A stretch of DNA of 64,000 nucleotides. Source: an uncultured Bartonella sp. GTDB lineage: Bacteria > Pseudomonadota > Alphaproteobacteria > Rhizobiales > Rhizobiaceae. The stretch lies in NCBI GenBank assembly GCA_946478235.1, contig CAMLBF010000001.1, positions 1 through 64,000 on the forward strand, in the 5' to 3' direction. The position numbers and the translations under genes are program-made. The notes beneath the pieces were generated by a model that worked only from the letters and a program-made list of their open reading frames with translations, had not been told where the DNA came from and ran no database searches. Positions 40,368 to 51,124 of this stretch are shown piece after piece (the stretch's first letter is position 1; every line of letters begins with the position of its first letter).

Positions 40368-43253
40368 TCACTTCGCTTGTTTCTTCGTAAGCCATGCGGC
40401 TATAACGACCAATATTGGACCAGCAAGAAATAATGGAATAAATGATGTTACAAGGTCATGAAATTCCAATGCTTTTGCGAACGTACCACGAGAAATCAAA
40501 ATAAAATATGTTGTTGGATATATGTTTCCAATAAACCGCCCTGCCCCTTGCAGAGAGGTAACGGGATCCATCAATCCGCAAAACTGGGTTGCAGGTAAAA
40601 TCGTTAGAATAGCTGCACCGAAGATCGCCGCTATCTGACTATTCATAAATGTCGAAATAATTAGTCCAAATGCTGTTGCAAACGCGACATAAAGCAACCC
40701 TGCAAACATAAAGGTAATAAACCCACCTGTGAAATGGACACGGAATACCAATACAGCAAAAAGCCATAAAAGCAGGCAATTGAGCATTCCTAAAGCAATA
40801 TAAGGCAATTGTTTACCTATTAAAAACTCTAGGCGCGTAACTGGCGTCACATAAAGATTTATGATCGAGCCCATTTCTTTTTCACGCACAACAGCCAAAG
40901 CAGCAAGCATTGCCGGTATAATAAGCAGCAATATAGGAATAACCGCAGGAACCATGGCTGTTAGGCTTTCAATGCCCGGGTTATAAAGATAGCGCACCTC
41001 TAATCGATAATTTCCCATTGTTGCTTGTCTACCAAGCAAAACACTCATCTTATTTTTTAGCCATAAGCCATGCATACCTTGCACATAGCCGCGCACGGTT
41101 TCAGCACGAAGTGGCATGGCGCCGTCAATCCATGCTCCAACCTCCACATCACGACCCCGTTCAAGATCCTGTGCAAAATTGGGTGGGATTTCTATGGCCA
41201 AACTTATTTCGCCTGATCGCATTCGATTATCCAGATCATCATAATCAACCAGATCTTTTTTCTGAATAAAATATCTGGAACCCGATATCTGTTGGATATA
41301 ATCGCGACTTATTACAGTCTGGTCATGGTCAAGCACAGCAAAGGTCAAATTTTCGACCTCTGTATTAATGCCATATCCTATAACAAACATAAGAATAACG
41401 CTGCCCAACAAAGCCATAGTTGCACGGATTGGATCGCGTTTTAGCTCCAATGCTTCACGATGCGCATAGCTCATCATTCGCATAAAATTGAACCGGCTTT
41501 TTAAACGACTGCGTCTTTTGCTCGCTATCTGTTCATTACCCAAATCTGTATTGCTATGATCATCCGCAACATCATTAGCCGCTAAATCTTTTTTGTTTTG
41601 TACAGAAACTTCCTTCTTCAACGTTCCGGCTTTATCAGTTTGAACCACCTTCACATTGGACGTGTCGGCTTTTTTCTCACCGTTTAACTGATCTATGGCG
41701 TCTTGCAGATATTCAATAAAAGCTTCTTCCAAAGTATTGGCATTTTTTGATTTGACAATTTCAGATGGCTTGTCCGTTACCAATACTTTACCGGCATGCA
41801 TCAGGGAAATACGATCACACCGATCCGCTTCATTCATAAAGTGTGTCGTGATAAAAATTGTTACATTGTCATTACGTGAAAGTTCACCCAATTGCTGCCA
41901 TAATTGGTCACGCGCAATAGGATCCAAACCAGAAGTTGGCTCATCCAGAATCAATATTTCTGGCTCATGAAGCAAAGCAACCGCCAATGACATACGTTGT
42001 CTAATACCAAGTGGTAAGGAATCTGGCATGGCATCCAACACGTCGTTTAATTCAAAACGATCAATCATCAACTGCATGCGTGTTTTGACTTTGTCTTCCG
42101 GTATTTCGAAAAGTTTTGCGTGTAGTTGCAAATTTTCAAGAACCGTAAGCTCTGCATATAAAGAAAAAGCTTGGCTCATATAGCCAACATGCCGCCTCGT
42201 CTCCATATCATTGGCGTCAATCTGCTTACCAAAAAGTTTGGCTGTTCCTTCGGTTGCAGGCAAAAGCCCTGTCAGCATTTTCATGGTGGTGCTTTTGCCG
42301 CAACCATTAGACCCTAGAAAGCCAAATATTTCGCCTTTTTTAATACGAAAACTAACGTGGTCTACCGCTGTAAAATCGCCAAAACGCTGGGTTAAGCCAT
42401 CAGCCTCGATGGCAATATCCTCATTGCCTGTTTCCTTGCGTGGTGGAATAACAACATCCTTGTGTCCTTTTTGTTCTTCTGCAGGCATAAGAGCAATAAA
42501 GGCTTCATCCAATGTTTGCGTATTGGTTTGTTTCAGCAACTCATCTGGCGTTCCAGTTGCAAGGATTTTGCCATTATACATGGCAATGAGCCAATCAAAC
42601 CGCGCAGCTTCTTCCATATAGGCCGTTGCAACCATAACACTCATATCTGAGCGTTCAGCGCGAATATCATCAATCAGATCCCAAAACTGCCGCCGAGAAA
42701 GCGGATCAACGCCTGTCGTGGGTTCATCAAGTACAAGTAATTTGGGGTCGTGGATAAGCGAACATATCAAGCCCAACTTCTGCTTCATACCACCTGAAAG
42801 CTTACCAGCCGGCCGACTTTCAAAACCATTTAGCCCTGTACGTTTGCATAATTCGGCAATTCGTTGGTCACGTTCTTGCTTACTTTGACCAAACAAACGG
42901 GCGAAGAAATCAGCATTTTCGTATACTGATAAAGTGGGATAGAGGTTTTTTCCCAAACCTTGCGGCATATAGGCAATATCAGGGCAAACCTCAGAGCGAT
43001 GGTCTCTGTCACGCATATCACCGCCCAAGACGTAAACCAAACCGTCCTGAATTTCCCGCGCGCCGGTAATCAAAGATAACAAACTTGATTTCCCGACACC
43101 ATCAGGGCCGATCATACCGATCATTTTGCCAGCTGGTATCTCCAAATCGATACCGTCAAGGGCTAGTTTGTCACCATAGGCAAGACGAACATTCTCAAGC
43201 TTTACAACTGCATCATTCGTAGATGGTGACGTTTGTTCGTGAATATCTATCAT
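40368..43253 (-). CDS. rbbA: double ABC ATPase fused to ABC-2 permease (RbbA-type)
   Basis: A 961-residue fusion. ATPase 1 has the RbbA-hallmark P-loop GPDGVGKSS (49-57), signature [11 protein letters not shown] (152-162) and Walker [14 protein letters not shown]. ATPase 2 has P-loop [10 protein letters not shown] (314-323), a degenerate signature LPLGIRQRM and Walker [15 protein letters not shown] charged linker (about 510-590) leads to a permease of six helices with the [21 protein letters not shown] motif. E. coli RbbA was described as ribosome-associated. The operon context here, with HlyD-type and ABC-2 partners, points to export. The start overlaps the adaptor gene by four bases. Confidence 0.88.
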   Translation of the reverse strand: MIDIHEQTSPSTNDAVVKLENVRLAYGDKLALDGIDLEIPAGKMIGMIGPDGVGKSSLLSLITGAREIQDGLVYVLGGDMRDRDHRSEVCPDIAYMPQGLGKNLYPTLSVYENADFFARLFGQSKQERDQRIAELCKRTGLNGFESRPAGKLSGGMKQKLGLICSLIHDPKLLVLDEPTTGVDPLSRRQFWDLIDDIRAERSDMSVMVATAYMEEAARFDWLIAMYNGKILATGTPDELLKQTNTQTLDEAFIALMPAEEQKGHKDVVIPPRKETGNEDIAIEADGLTQRFGDFTAVDHVSFRIKKGEIFGFLGSNGCGKSTTMKMLTGLLPATEGTAKLFGKQIDANDMETRRHVGYMSQAFSLYAELTVLENLQLHAKLFEIPEDKVKTRMQLMIDRFELNDVLDAMPDSLPLGIRQRMSLAVALLHEPEILILDEPTSGLDPIARDQLWQQLGELSRNDNVTIFITTHFMNEADRCDRISLMHAGKVLVTDKPSEIVKSKNANTLEEAFIEYLQDAIDQLNGEKKADTSNVKVVQTDKAGTLKKEVSVQNKKDLAANDVADDHSNTDLGNEQIASKRRSRLKSRFNFMRMMSYAHREALELKRDPIRATMALLGSVILMFVIGYGINTEVENLTFAVLDHDQTVISRDYIQQISGSRYFIQKKDLVDYDDLDNRMRSGEISLAIEIPPNFAQDLERGRDVEVGAWIDGAMPLRAETVRGYVQGMHGLWLKNKMSVLLGRQATMGNYRLEVRYLYNPGIESLTAMVPAVIPILLLIIPAMLAALAVVREKEMGSIINLYVTPVTRLEFLIGKQLPYIALGMLNCLLLWLFAVLVFRVHFTGGFITFMFAGLLYVAFATAFGLIISTFMNSQIAAIFGAAILTILPATQFCGLMDPVTSLQGAGRFIGNIYPTTYFILISRGTFAKALEFHDLVTSFIPLFLAGPILVVIAAWLTKKQAK

Positions 43254-44323
43254 TGTACTACAGGCGTACTAACAACTTTTGGCCATTGTGCGTTCGGATC
43301 GGTTTTAACGTAAGCCACCCCAGGTAGCCCTGTTTTTACCTGCTTGATATATTTTTCTAACAAATTTTGTGGAATCTGTGCACGAACACGAAACATCAAT
43401 TTCGTGCGCTCTTCTGCCGTTTCAACCGTTTTCGGTGTAAACTGCGCAACATCAGAAACAAACGAGATATTAGCTGGTATGACATATTGAGGCGCTGCAT
43501 CAAGAACAATGCGAACCTCTGTACCTATCGCAATTTTACCAACATCATTGGTTGGCAAGAAAAATGTCATATAGACGTCACCCAAATCGACAAGATTGAG
43601 CACACGTCCACCTCCTGCAACCACTTCACCCGGCTGTGCTATGCGATATTGAATACGTCCTGAGCGCGTTGCTTTAAGATCACTATCATTAATATCGGAT
43701 TGTATCCGTTCAATTGTTGCATTTGCAGCATCTACGGCTGCTTCAGCATTAACAACACTAGCTTTAGCAGCTGAAACAGCAGCTTTTGAAGCGGCCACTT
43801 GCGCTTTTGCAGCGGCCACTGCAGCAATAGCACCATCATAGGTTGCCTGATCGTCGTCTTTTACTTGAGTGGATACTGTGCCACGTTCTTGCAGCGTTGA
43901 TGAACGTTGTAGTCGACGTGCTGCATTGTCACGTTGAACTTCATTTTGTGAAACAGTCGCCTCAGATGCTTCCTGTTCAGCCTGTCGTTGTTCAACTTGC
44001 ATTTTTGCCGTTTCAACATTGATTTTCGCTTGGCGTAGCTGAGCCTCCGCTTCGCGCAATTGCGCCTGAAGCGTATCTGTATCCATATGAGCCACAACAT
44101 CGCCCACATTGACAAAGTCGCCTTCCCTAACCGTTATATCCTTAATACGCCCAGCTAGTTTTGATGCGATATCAATTTCCGTCGCCTCAATACGGCCATT
44201 TCCCATAGCCACACCTTTGGGCAGCCCCGGATGAAGATATGTTTGCGCACCACTATAAATGGCTACAATTGCAATGACACCGACAGCAACCCAGCCCCAT
44301 TTTGCTTTTCCTTTTGCAGCCAT
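43250..44323 (-). CDS. HlyD-family periplasmic adaptor (YhiI-like)
   Basis: A 357-residue membrane-fusion protein. An N-terminal anchor helix ([18 protein letters not shown]) is followed by half of a lipoyl domain ([23 protein letters not shown]). A long Ala/Gln-rich coiled-coil hairpin (about 95-215), the second lipoyl half ([21 protein letters not shown]) and a beta-barrel domain complete it. It connects the inner-membrane ABC pump to an outer-membrane channel, which is not encoded here. First gene of the four-gene operon. Confidence 0.92.
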   Translation of the reverse strand: MAAKGKAKWGWVAVGVIAIVAIYSGAQTYLHPGLPKGVAMGNGRIEATEIDIASKLAGRIKDITVREGDFVNVGDVVAHMDTDTLQAQLREAEAQLRQAKINVETAKMQVEQRQAEQEASEATVSQNEVQRDNAARRLQRSSTLQERGTVSTQVKDDDQATYDGAIAAVAAAKAQVAASKAAVSAAKASVVNAEAAVDAANATIERIQSDINDSDLKATRSGRIQYRIAQPGEVVAGGGRVLNLVDLGDVYMTFFLPTNDVGKIAIGTEVRIVLDAAPQYVIPANISFVSDVAQFTPKTVETAEERTKLMFRVRAQIPQNLLEKYIKQVKTGLPGVAYVKTDPNAQWPKVVSTPVVQ

Positions 44324-44870
44324 TCGTTATTCTCCAATTTTGTTGATATCGTCGACTCTATTTATCAAATGAGGTTATCACTCACTTTGATATTTGAAAA
44401 GATTATGCACACATGGAACAATAATGTCATATGCGGGTAATAATATTTGCTACAGATTGTAAAAATTAAATCTATTTTTTCTTTTTACAATATTTTTCAT
44501 CATTAAATTTCGATTATTTGATGGCATTTTCTAACTATTAGAATAAATCATATTTTATAACCAAAAAAACAAAATAGAACCATTATCACTTAGAGCATTA
44601 TTGTTTTTACTATATATTTCTGATTTTCGATACTTTTATTCAGAATAAAAATAAAAAATATAGTTTATTATCAATAGGTTGGCATAACACTGAACAAAAT
44701 TAGCCATTTGCATTATCAATATAAAATGAGTCTTTACCTCGCACGTCACCAAGCAACGAAAACACAATGAATCGCAAAATATCAGCGTTATGAAGGACGG
44801 AATAAAAACGACTAAAAAGTCATCCGCAATCTAAACTGCGTGTTACCATGACAATAATTTTGGGAAATAA
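44324..44870. other. AT-rich spacer upstream of exporter operon
   Basis: About 550 bases without a gene. It contains the palindrome at 44363-44392 and a second AT-rich inverted repeat (44456-44465 with 44482-44491, 10 bp, 16-base spacer). Nothing else recognised. Confidence 0.45.
44363..44392. promoter_or_regulatory. palindromic candidate operator of the exporter operon
   Basis: The inverted repeat TATCAAATGAG / CTCA-C-TTTGATA has a 7-base centre, each arm 11 bases with one extra base on the right. It lies 40-69 bases before the HlyD-type ATG, a common place for a TetR- or MarR-type repressor site. No regulator gene is adjacent. Confidence 0.45.
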
Positions 44871-44955
44871 TGGTGCGGTCGAGAAGACTCGAACTTCCAC
44901 GGGTTGCCCCACAGCGACCTCAACGCTGCGCGTCTACCAATTCCGCCACGACCGC
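44871..44955 (-). tRNA. tRNA-Leu(GAG)
   Basis: An 85-base tRNA with a long variable arm, typical of leucine. The acceptor stem is GCGGTCG/CGACCGC. The anticodon stem CAGCG/CGCTG surrounds loop TTGAGGT, giving anticodon GAG. The T loop is TTCGAGT, and CCA is encoded at the 3' end (44871-44873). Confidence 0.96.
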
Positions 44956-45083
44956 ACGTGGTAGAAGCCGAATATAACCGGCTCGCGGCATTTAACAAAT
45001 CAATACGCTCTTAACAAGCCCTTTTTTAAATTTAATACATTATTTATTCCGCTGTCTCGTGTGAAAGCGAAAAATACCGTATT

Positions 45084-45518
45084 TTATTGGCCATATACCT
45101 TTTTCGGGTCAAATATGGGTGGTGTTTCATCCATTAAAAGTTTTGTGCTGTCCCCATCTTTAACAAGACGACGATAGAAACAACTTTTTCTACCGGTATG
45201 GCAGGTGGCACCTGCACCTTCGATCGATACCTTTACCCATATTGCATCTTGGTCACAATCTGTGCGCAGTTCACGAACATGAAGAAAATTCCCTGAACTT
45301 TCCCCCTTTTTCCAAAGCTTTTGCCGTGATCGTGACCAAAAATGTGCAATCCCTGTGTTTATTGTTAATTGCAGTGCCGTTTCATTCATATGTGCAACCA
45401 TCAATAGATCGCCATTGGATATATCTGTCACAACAGCCGTAATAAGCCCATGGGAATCATATGTTGGGTCGAATAACGTTCCCTCTTCCAATTGCTCTTT
45501 TGTTAAGCCCTGCGACAT
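45084..45518 (-). CDS. hisI: phosphoribosyl-AMP cyclohydrolase
   Basis: Third step of histidine synthesis, opening the adenine ring of PR-AMP. The monofunctional form, 144 residues from ATG 45518 with GAGGA upstream; an in-frame GTG at 45530 is less likely. The metal site is DCDQDAIW (DxDxD), with zinc cysteines in [11 protein letters not shown]. No HisE domain is fused. It follows folE at a 12-base gap, probably in one transcript. Confidence 0.95.
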   Translation of the reverse strand: MSQGLTKEQLEEGTLFDPTYDSHGLITAVVTDISNGDLLMVAHMNETALQLTINTGIAHFWSRSRQKLWKKGESSGNFLHVRELRTDCDQDAIWVKVSIEGAGATCHTGRKSCFYRRLVKDGDSTKLLMDETPPIFDPKKVYGQ

Positions 45519-45530
45519 AATTTTCCTCAC

Positions 45531-46157
45531 CTACTTTAAACTCCTGATCATCATCATAAAATTCGCTTGGGATTTGACATCATTTTGATACGAACCGCGA
45601 TATGTTGCAGTAATTGTGGTTGATCCCTGTTTTTTGACGCCACGCATTGCCATGCACATATGTTCTGCCTCAATAAGTACTGCCACACCTCTTGGCTTCA
45701 GATAGGTATACAATGCATCAGCAATTTGGGCGGTAATACTTTCCTGTGTTTGCAAGCGGCGCGCAAAAACATCAACAACCCTTGGAATTTTTGAAAGTCC
45801 AACTACACGACCATCAGGCATATAGGCAATATGAGCCTTACCGATGATCGGCACCATATGATGTTCACAATGGGAATAAAACGGAATGTCTTTAATCAAA
45901 ACTGGGTCATTATATCCTGCAACTTCTTCAAAAACTGTCCCCAAAATATCTTGTGCTGATTGGTTATAACCTTGGAACAATTCTTCATAAGCTTTCACAA
46001 CACGCTTAGGTGTATCAAGTAGTCCCTCTCTAGCCGGATTTTCACCAGCCCAACGCAATAATGTACGAACAGCAGCTTCCGCTTCTTCTCTTGATGGGCG
46101 TGTGATGGCCACGTTTTCTGACGAAACTGTCACACTTTTTTTCTCGGATTGCATCAA
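45531..46157 (-). CDS. folE: GTP cyclohydrolase I
   Basis: First step of tetrahydrofolate synthesis, GTP to dihydroneopterin triphosphate. The chain has 208 residues. Zinc and active-site residues are in [11 protein letters not shown] and [12 protein letters not shown], and [20 protein letters not shown] is the conserved core. A variable polar N-terminal segment of about 25 residues precedes the fold. A second ATG follows the first at 46154. Forms a two-gene unit with hisI. Confidence 0.96.
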   Translation of the reverse strand: MMQSEKKSVTVSSENVAITRPSREEAEAAVRTLLRWAGENPAREGLLDTPKRVVKAYEELFQGYNQSAQDILGTVFEEVAGYNDPVLIKDIPFYSHCEHHMVPIIGKAHIAYMPDGRVVGLSKIPRVVDVFARRLQTQESITAQIADALYTYLKPRGVAVLIEAEHMCMAMRGVKKQGSTTITATYRGSYQNDVKSQANFMMMIRSLK

Positions 46158-46280
46158 TCAACTCCAACTGCCTACCAAAACGATGCTTGGTAGTTATTAA
46201 TTTTACCCTTATATAGACATATACACACACGGAATCAAAATAGCTTAAGCAAAAACGAGTGGTTTTCCGGACACGAAGTT

Positions 46281-46730
46281 ATGATAAACGACATTTATAA
46301 CGATAAAATTCTCGAATATGCGGCGCATATTGAAAAAATTGGGCGCCTTGACAATCCTAATGCATCAGCAACAAAACATTCGAGAATTTGTGGATCCACA
46401 ATCACTGTCGATATTAATATAAAAGACAATATTGTTGTCGATTTTGCTCATTTGGTACGCGCATGCGCGTTAGGGCAAGCATCTTCGTCACTCATGGCAA
46501 GTCACATTATTGGTTGCACCACAGATGAACTGCGCACTTTACGTGATACTATCTGGCTTATGTTGACAGAAAACGGCCCTGCTCCAACAGGCAAATTTGT
46601 TGATTTTGCCTGCCTTGAGCCTATCAAGGACTATCAAGCACGCCATGCTTCAACAATGCTGACATTTGATGCCGTGATAGATTGCTTAGACCAAATTGAT
46701 TCTCAACTTCAAGCCAACGCGAAAGCATGA
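46281..46730 (+). CDS. NifU/IscU-like iron-sulfur cluster scaffold protein
   Basis: A 149-residue member of the NifU N-terminal-like family common in Alphaproteobacteria. The three expected cysteine positions are in SRICGSTITVD, VRACALGQASSS and DFACLEPIKDYQARHAS. The family is linked to Fe-S cluster assembly. Its exact role beside the SUF system in this group is not settled. The stop overlaps the yidD start by four bases (ATGA), giving translational coupling. Confidence 0.85.
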   Translation: MINDIYNDKILEYAAHIEKIGRLDNPNASATKHSRICGSTITVDINIKDNIVVDFAHLVRACALGQASSSLMASHIIGCTTDELRTLRDTIWLMLTENGPAPTGKFVDFACLEPIKDYQARHASTMLTFDAVIDCLDQIDSQLQANAKA

Positions 46731-47056
46731 CAACAGGCAATCGCAATTATTCAGGACCATGGAAAAAAACTCCGGGGCGATTGATTGGCACATTTCTGAT
46801 TCGATTTTATCAGCTCACACTATCTGGTTTTATTGGCCAACATTGCCGCCATCTGCCAACCTGTTCCGAATATACATATGAAGCAATTGCACGATATGGA
46901 CTTTGGACAGGATCATGGATGGGATTATTTCGTATTGCTCGTTGCGGACCATTCGGCACTCATGGCTTTGATCCGGTGCCATGTAAACTCCCACGAGATT
47001 GCCATTGGTATACACCATGGCGTTACTGGAAAATTACAGCAAGAAAAAACGAATAA
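46727..47056 (+). CDS. yidD: membrane protein insertion efficiency factor YidD
   Basis: A small membrane-associated protein of 109 residues that assists the YidC insertase. The signature FYQLTLSGFIGQHCRHLPTC and CSEYTYEAIARYG, followed by RIARCGPFGTHGFDPVP, is complete. The usual neighbours rnpA and yidC are absent. Here it follows the NifU-like gene, an arrangement common in rhizobia. Confidence 0.93.
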   Translation: MTTGNRNYSGPWKKTPGRLIGTFLIRFYQLTLSGFIGQHCRHLPTCSEYTYEAIARYGLWTGSWMGLFRIARCGPFGTHGFDPVPCKLPRDCHWYTPWRYWKITARKNE

Positions 47057-47175
47057 TGCTTTCTTTTTAAAGCAAGAATCCATAAAAGAAGCTTCTGAAT
47101 CGCTTTATTGTAATATTAAAGCAAATATATCACCCCACCCGCATTCGTTGGCGGGACTGGATCAGGAGTATTTTT

Positions 47176-49152
47176 ATGTCTTCAACCGTTTCAATTACTT
47201 TCCCAGATGGTTCTAAACGTGATTATCCAAGCGATATGACCGGTTTGGCACTTGCTCAATCAATTTCCAATTCGCTTGCCAAAAAAGCTGTTGCTTACAG
47301 TATGGATGGCGTTTTGCGCGATATGGCAGATCCACTACAAACGTCTGGTGAAGTTCAAATAATCACGCGCGACGATCCGCGCGCTGTCGAATTAATCCGC
47401 CATGATTGTGCGCATGTTTTAGCCGAAGCCGTTCAAGAATTGTTTCCAGGCACACAAGTCACCATAGGTCCAGTTATTGAAAACGGATTCTATTACGATT
47501 TCGCCCGCAACCAGCCATTTACGCCTGAAGATTTACCTGTCATCGAAAAAAAGATGCATGAAATCATTCAACGCAATAAGCCATTCACTAAAGAAATATG
47601 GTCACGCGATAAAGCAAAACAGGTATTTACCGACAAGGGTGAGCTATACAAGGTGGAATTGGTAGACGCTATTCCACAAGACCAAGATGTAAAAATATAT
47701 CATCAAGGCGATTGGTTTGATCTTTGCCGTGGGCCGCATATGCAATCAACCGGTCAAATTGGTTCTGCTTTCAAGCTGATGAAAGTTGCAGGCGCTTACT
47801 GGCGTGGAGACTCAAACAATCCAATGCTGACCCGTATATATGGTACAGCTTTTGCCAGTGAAAAAGAATTAAACGCCTATCTGCAAATGTTGGAAGAAGC
47901 AGAAAAGCGTGACCATCGTCGTCTTGGACGTGAAATGGATTTATTCCACTTTCAGGAAGAAGGTCCGGGTGTTGTTTTCTGGCATGCTAAGGGCTGGAAA
48001 ATGTTCCAGAACCTCGTCAGCTATATGCGTCGCAGGCTAGATGACCAAGCCTATTCAGAGGTCAACGCCCCACAAGTGCTTGATAAATCCTTATGGGAAA
48101 TTTCCGGTCACTGGGGTTGGTATAAAGAAAATATGTTCAAGGTTACACCAGCCGGTGATGATGCCGATGATGAACGTGTTTATGCTTTAAAACCAATGAA
48201 CTGCCCGGGGCACGTTCAGATTTTCAAGCATGGTTTGAAGTCTTATCGCGAATTACCAATTAAACTGGCTGAATTTGGCGTTGTACACCGCTACGAACCT
48301 TCGGGATCGTTACATGGTTTGATGCGTGTAAGAGGCTTTACGCAAGATGATGCGCATATTTTCTGCACAGACGAACAACTTGCAGATGAGTGCTTGCAGA
48401 TTAACGATCTGATATTGAGCACATATGCCGATTTTGGCTTTAATGAAATCACCGTTAAACTTTCTACACGACCTGAAAAACGCGTTGGCTCAGACGAGCT
48501 TTGGGATCACGCTGAAAGTGTTATGTCTGAGGTTTTGCGCACCATCGAGGAAAAATCCAACGGTAGAATTAAAACAGGTATATTACCAGGTGAAGGCGCC
48601 TTTTATGGTCCAAAATTTGAATATACTTTGAAAGACGCAATTGGTCGTGAATGGCAGTGCGGTACGACGCAAGTGGATTTTAACCTGCCTGAGCGGTTTG
48701 GTGCTTTTTACATCGACAAAGACTCTGAAAAACGCCAACCGGTTATGATTCACCGCGCAATTTGTGGATCAATGGAACGTTTTCTCGGTATCCTATTGGA
48801 AAACTATGCTGGCCATTTGCCACTATGGTTTGCACCGTTACAGGTTGTCGTTGCGACAGTTACATCCGAAGCCGATGAATATGCAAAAACAGTTGCTCGT
48901 AAGCTGAAAGCTGCTGGTTTGTTGGCCACAACCGACCTTAGAAACGAGAAGATCAACTATAAAATTCGTGAGCATTCTCTTCAAAAAGTACCTGTTATCC
49001 TTGTTTGCGGAAAGCGTGAAGAAGAAGATAATTCGGTAAATATGCGTCGCCTTGGCAGTCAACAACAAGTGTCATTGCCATTAAATGAAGTAATCGCACA
49101 ATTGAAAGAAGAAGCAACACCACCAGACTTACGTCGTGTTCTGGCCGAATAA
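47176..49152 (+). CDS. thrS: threonyl-tRNA synthetase
   Basis: Charges tRNA-Thr. The chain has 658 residues, full length. Domains in order are an N-terminal TGS domain (about 1-65), the editing domain with [12 protein letters not shown] and the class II catalytic core. The core has zinc ligands in MNCPGH, GVVHRYE and [14 protein letters not shown]. The C-terminal anticodon-binding domain begins near [20 protein letters not shown] lies nine bases before the ATG. A strong terminator follows. Confidence 0.97.
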   Translation: MSSTVSITFPDGSKRDYPSDMTGLALAQSISNSLAKKAVAYSMDGVLRDMADPLQTSGEVQIITRDDPRAVELIRHDCAHVLAEAVQELFPGTQVTIGPVIENGFYYDFARNQPFTPEDLPVIEKKMHEIIQRNKPFTKEIWSRDKAKQVFTDKGELYKVELVDAIPQDQDVKIYHQGDWFDLCRGPHMQSTGQIGSAFKLMKVAGAYWRGDSNNPMLTRIYGTAFASEKELNAYLQMLEEAEKRDHRRLGREMDLFHFQEEGPGVVFWHAKGWKMFQNLVSYMRRRLDDQAYSEVNAPQVLDKSLWEISGHWGWYKENMFKVTPAGDDADDERVYALKPMNCPGHVQIFKHGLKSYRELPIKLAEFGVVHRYEPSGSLHGLMRVRGFTQDDAHIFCTDEQLADECLQINDLILSTYADFGFNEITVKLSTRPEKRVGSDELWDHAESVMSEVLRTIEEKSNGRIKTGILPGEGAFYGPKFEYTLKDAIGREWQCGTTQVDFNLPERFGAFYIDKDSEKRQPVMIHRAICGSMERFLGILLENYAGHLPLWFAPLQVVVATVTSEADEYAKTVARKLKAAGLLATTDLRNEKINYKIREHSLQKVPVILVCGKREEEDNSVNMRRLGSQQQVSLPLNEVIAQLKEEATPPDLRRVLAE

Positions 49153-49159
49153 ATAAGAT

Positions 49160-49200
49160 GAGCCAAGTGTGATAACTATTCACACTTGGCTCTATTTTTT
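49160..49200 (+). terminator. Rho-independent terminator of thrS
   Basis: A perfect 12-bp stem GAGCCAAGTGTG/CACACTTGGCTC with a 9-base loop, followed by a T-run, eight bases past the stop. Confidence 0.94.
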
Positions 49201-49555
49201 TGCGTTTCGAGCGGCCGTCTACTCAAACTCGCTGAACATTGTTATGAAAAAACTTGCTGGCGACAACAATCTGTCAGTTACTATTATAGGTCAGCAACGA
49301 TCTGCCTGCACCATGCAGCATTCTTCAATTCTATCACTTATCTAAATTCTAACGTAATACCCCTTATAACATCTATAAGTGTTAGAACTGTTTCGAAGTT
49401 TCTGGAAATTTCTCGTGATCCCCGTCCCCAAGAACCTTATCGCCGATATACTCCACTACTATTTATGGCGGCGTATAATCCACTAAATCAAGAATTTTTA
49501 CTACATGCACGGGTAATTCATCTATACCCTACGGCAACACAGACAGGCTGAATTC
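49201..49555. other. gene-free spacer between thrS and periplasmic protein
   Basis: About 355 bases. An open frame crosses it on the forward strand (49186-49551), but it begins inside the thrS terminator and has no ribosome site or family features. I treat it as non-coding. Confidence 0.5.
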
Positions 49556-50614
49556 CTAATCCATAGAATCATCAATAGGTTCCGTACTCTGTGCATTGGC
49601 AATGACGTCAACATCTTCATCATGGCCAGATGTTACAGTAAAAACTTTCTGGTAAATCTGGTCTTTATTTTTCGCGATAGCAATATATTCGCCTTCCGCA
49701 AGCACGAGAGATGCATAAGCACCAACTGTTTCGCGGACAATATCGCCGGCATCATTGGTAATCGACCAGCTTGTATCGGCAAGCGCTTCACCGCCTTCTT
49801 GCCGTACTAATTTTAAAGTTACCAAGGCAGCGTGATGTTGCATGGTAGCTTCGGTAATTTTTCCAGCATCAACCCGAATATCCGAGCGCGAGGTTGCATT
49901 GTCCGTGCCATAGTTTGAGACAATATGATAAGTTCCAGCCTTCAATCTGATAAGTTTACCAGCATCGACGTCAGACAGAATTAAGGCTGTATCATCGTTT
50001 TCACTGTCATCTGAATAAATTGAAAATTTTAAATATTGCGGATTAATTTTACCTTCTGGTATGGTAGCATTCAATTCCAGTCCACCGGCATTTAACACTA
50101 TATTCTCTGTAAGTTTTTGCCCGTGTTCAAGGCTTACGCGTTTCATCGCATAAGCACGGCCAAAAGATACATGAATGATATAACTACCCGGCTGTAAATT
50201 AAAATGGGCACTACCCCCATTAGATGTCGCAACCAAGGGCAATTTGTTATCCACCCCATAAATTGGCTGGAATACACGCCAAATAAGCCCATCAGCTACA
50301 TCTTCACCTTTATCTGTGAGCTTTGCCGAGAGATTGAACTCTGCATCTGCCTGCGGTTCTGGATTAGATGCGGTTTCTTCTTGCTCACTTCTCTCCTGTC
50401 CGTTGCTGCCGTTATTGTTGCCGACGTTGTTATTACTAGAAGTTGTCGAATTTGGCGACGACGAGACTTCTCCCGTAACAGCTTGGGGTTGTGTTGTTTG
50501 AGACGATTGGCTCGTATCTTCTGGTGCACTATCTTGAGCGCCCACCATCCCACTAAAAAATAGAGGAACAACAAAGGATAAAGCCAAGATCAAAAACTTA
50601 CGGGTTTGTTTCAC
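49556..50614 (-). CDS. predicted periplasmic protein, function unknown
   Basis: A 352-residue protein. A signal peptide (about 1-26, ending VGAQ) is followed by a Ser/Thr/Asn/Gln-rich disordered linker (about 27-90). A series of beta-rich segments follows, of the kind seen in carboxypeptidase-regulatory/Ig-like folds: PGSYIIHVSFGRAYAMKRV, AGTYHIVSNYG and EGEYIAIAKNKDQIYQKVF. Those segments look like three related repeats, each with a Gly-x-Tyr turn. I recognise no enzyme motif. A similar protein beside the IscA-type gene is, from memory, common in rhizobia. It is probably a cell-envelope structural or sensor protein. Confidence 0.72.
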   Translation of the reverse strand: MKQTRKFLILALSFVVPLFFSGMVGAQDSAPEDTSQSSQTTQPQAVTGEVSSSPNSTTSSNNNVGNNNGSNGQERSEQEETASNPEPQADAEFNLSAKLTDKGEDVADGLIWRVFQPIYGVDNKLPLVATSNGGSAHFNLQPGSYIIHVSFGRAYAMKRVSLEHGQKLTENIVLNAGGLELNATIPEGKINPQYLKFSIYSDDSENDDTALILSDVDAGKLIRLKAGTYHIVSNYGTDNATSRSDIRVDAGKITEATMQHHAALVTLKLVRQEGGEALADTSWSITNDAGDIVRETVGAYASLVLAEGEYIAIAKNKDQIYQKVFTVTSGHDEDVDVIANAQSTEPIDDSMD

Positions 50615-50704
50615 GGTTTTCTCTTAATGCCTTGATGATAAATGCTTATTTTCTTGATAATCAATGCAGCTAACAGTTTAACGACTCTTCAAATAATTAT
50701 TGGG

Positions 50705-51031
50705 CTAAATTGAGAAACTGGAACCGCAACCACAAGAAGAAACAGCATTTGGATTATGAATCTTGAATGCCTGTCCCATTAAATCATCGACAAAGTCTAT
50801 TTCTGCGCCTTCCATAAAAGGCAATGACACCGAATCAATGAATACGGTTGCACCATTTTTTTCAATAATGAGATCGTCATCGGTTGCCGGATCGCTGACC
50901 AACTCATATTTATAGGAAAAGCCTGAGCAACCGCCGCCTTCAATAGACAGACGCAACGCGATATTTCCGGGTTCGGCCGCCAAAATCTTTGATATCCGTT
51001 TGCAAGCCGAATCAGTTATGTTTACACCCAT
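50705..51031 (-). CDS. erpA: A-type iron-sulfur carrier protein (IscA/ErpA family)
   Basis: A 108-residue HesB-fold protein that delivers Fe-S clusters. The three cluster cysteines are present in GGGCSGFSY and SSCGCGSSF. The close similarity of length and ending to ErpA makes that name likely, but IscA/SufA cannot be excluded. ATG 51031 is preferred over an in-frame TTG at 51037. It is divergent from dgt. Confidence 0.85.
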   Translation of the reverse strand: MGVNITDSACKRISKILAAEPGNIALRLSIEGGGCSGFSYKYELVSDPATDDDLIIEKNGATVFIDSVSLPFMEGAEIDFVDDLMGQAFKIHNPNAVSSCGCGSSFSI

Positions 51032-51124
51032 TTTCAACTCATCCTTGCGTTAAATAGTTTGAGAAAGTTAAATAGCAGATAAAATACTGTGTCGTAAATC
51101 TAAGTCGTGATTGGATAACTTGCA

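Noticed and set aside
49186-49551. 121-codon open frame after thrS
   Set aside because: It starts inside the thrS terminator stem, has no ribosome site, and its composition looks non-coding with no recognisable motif.
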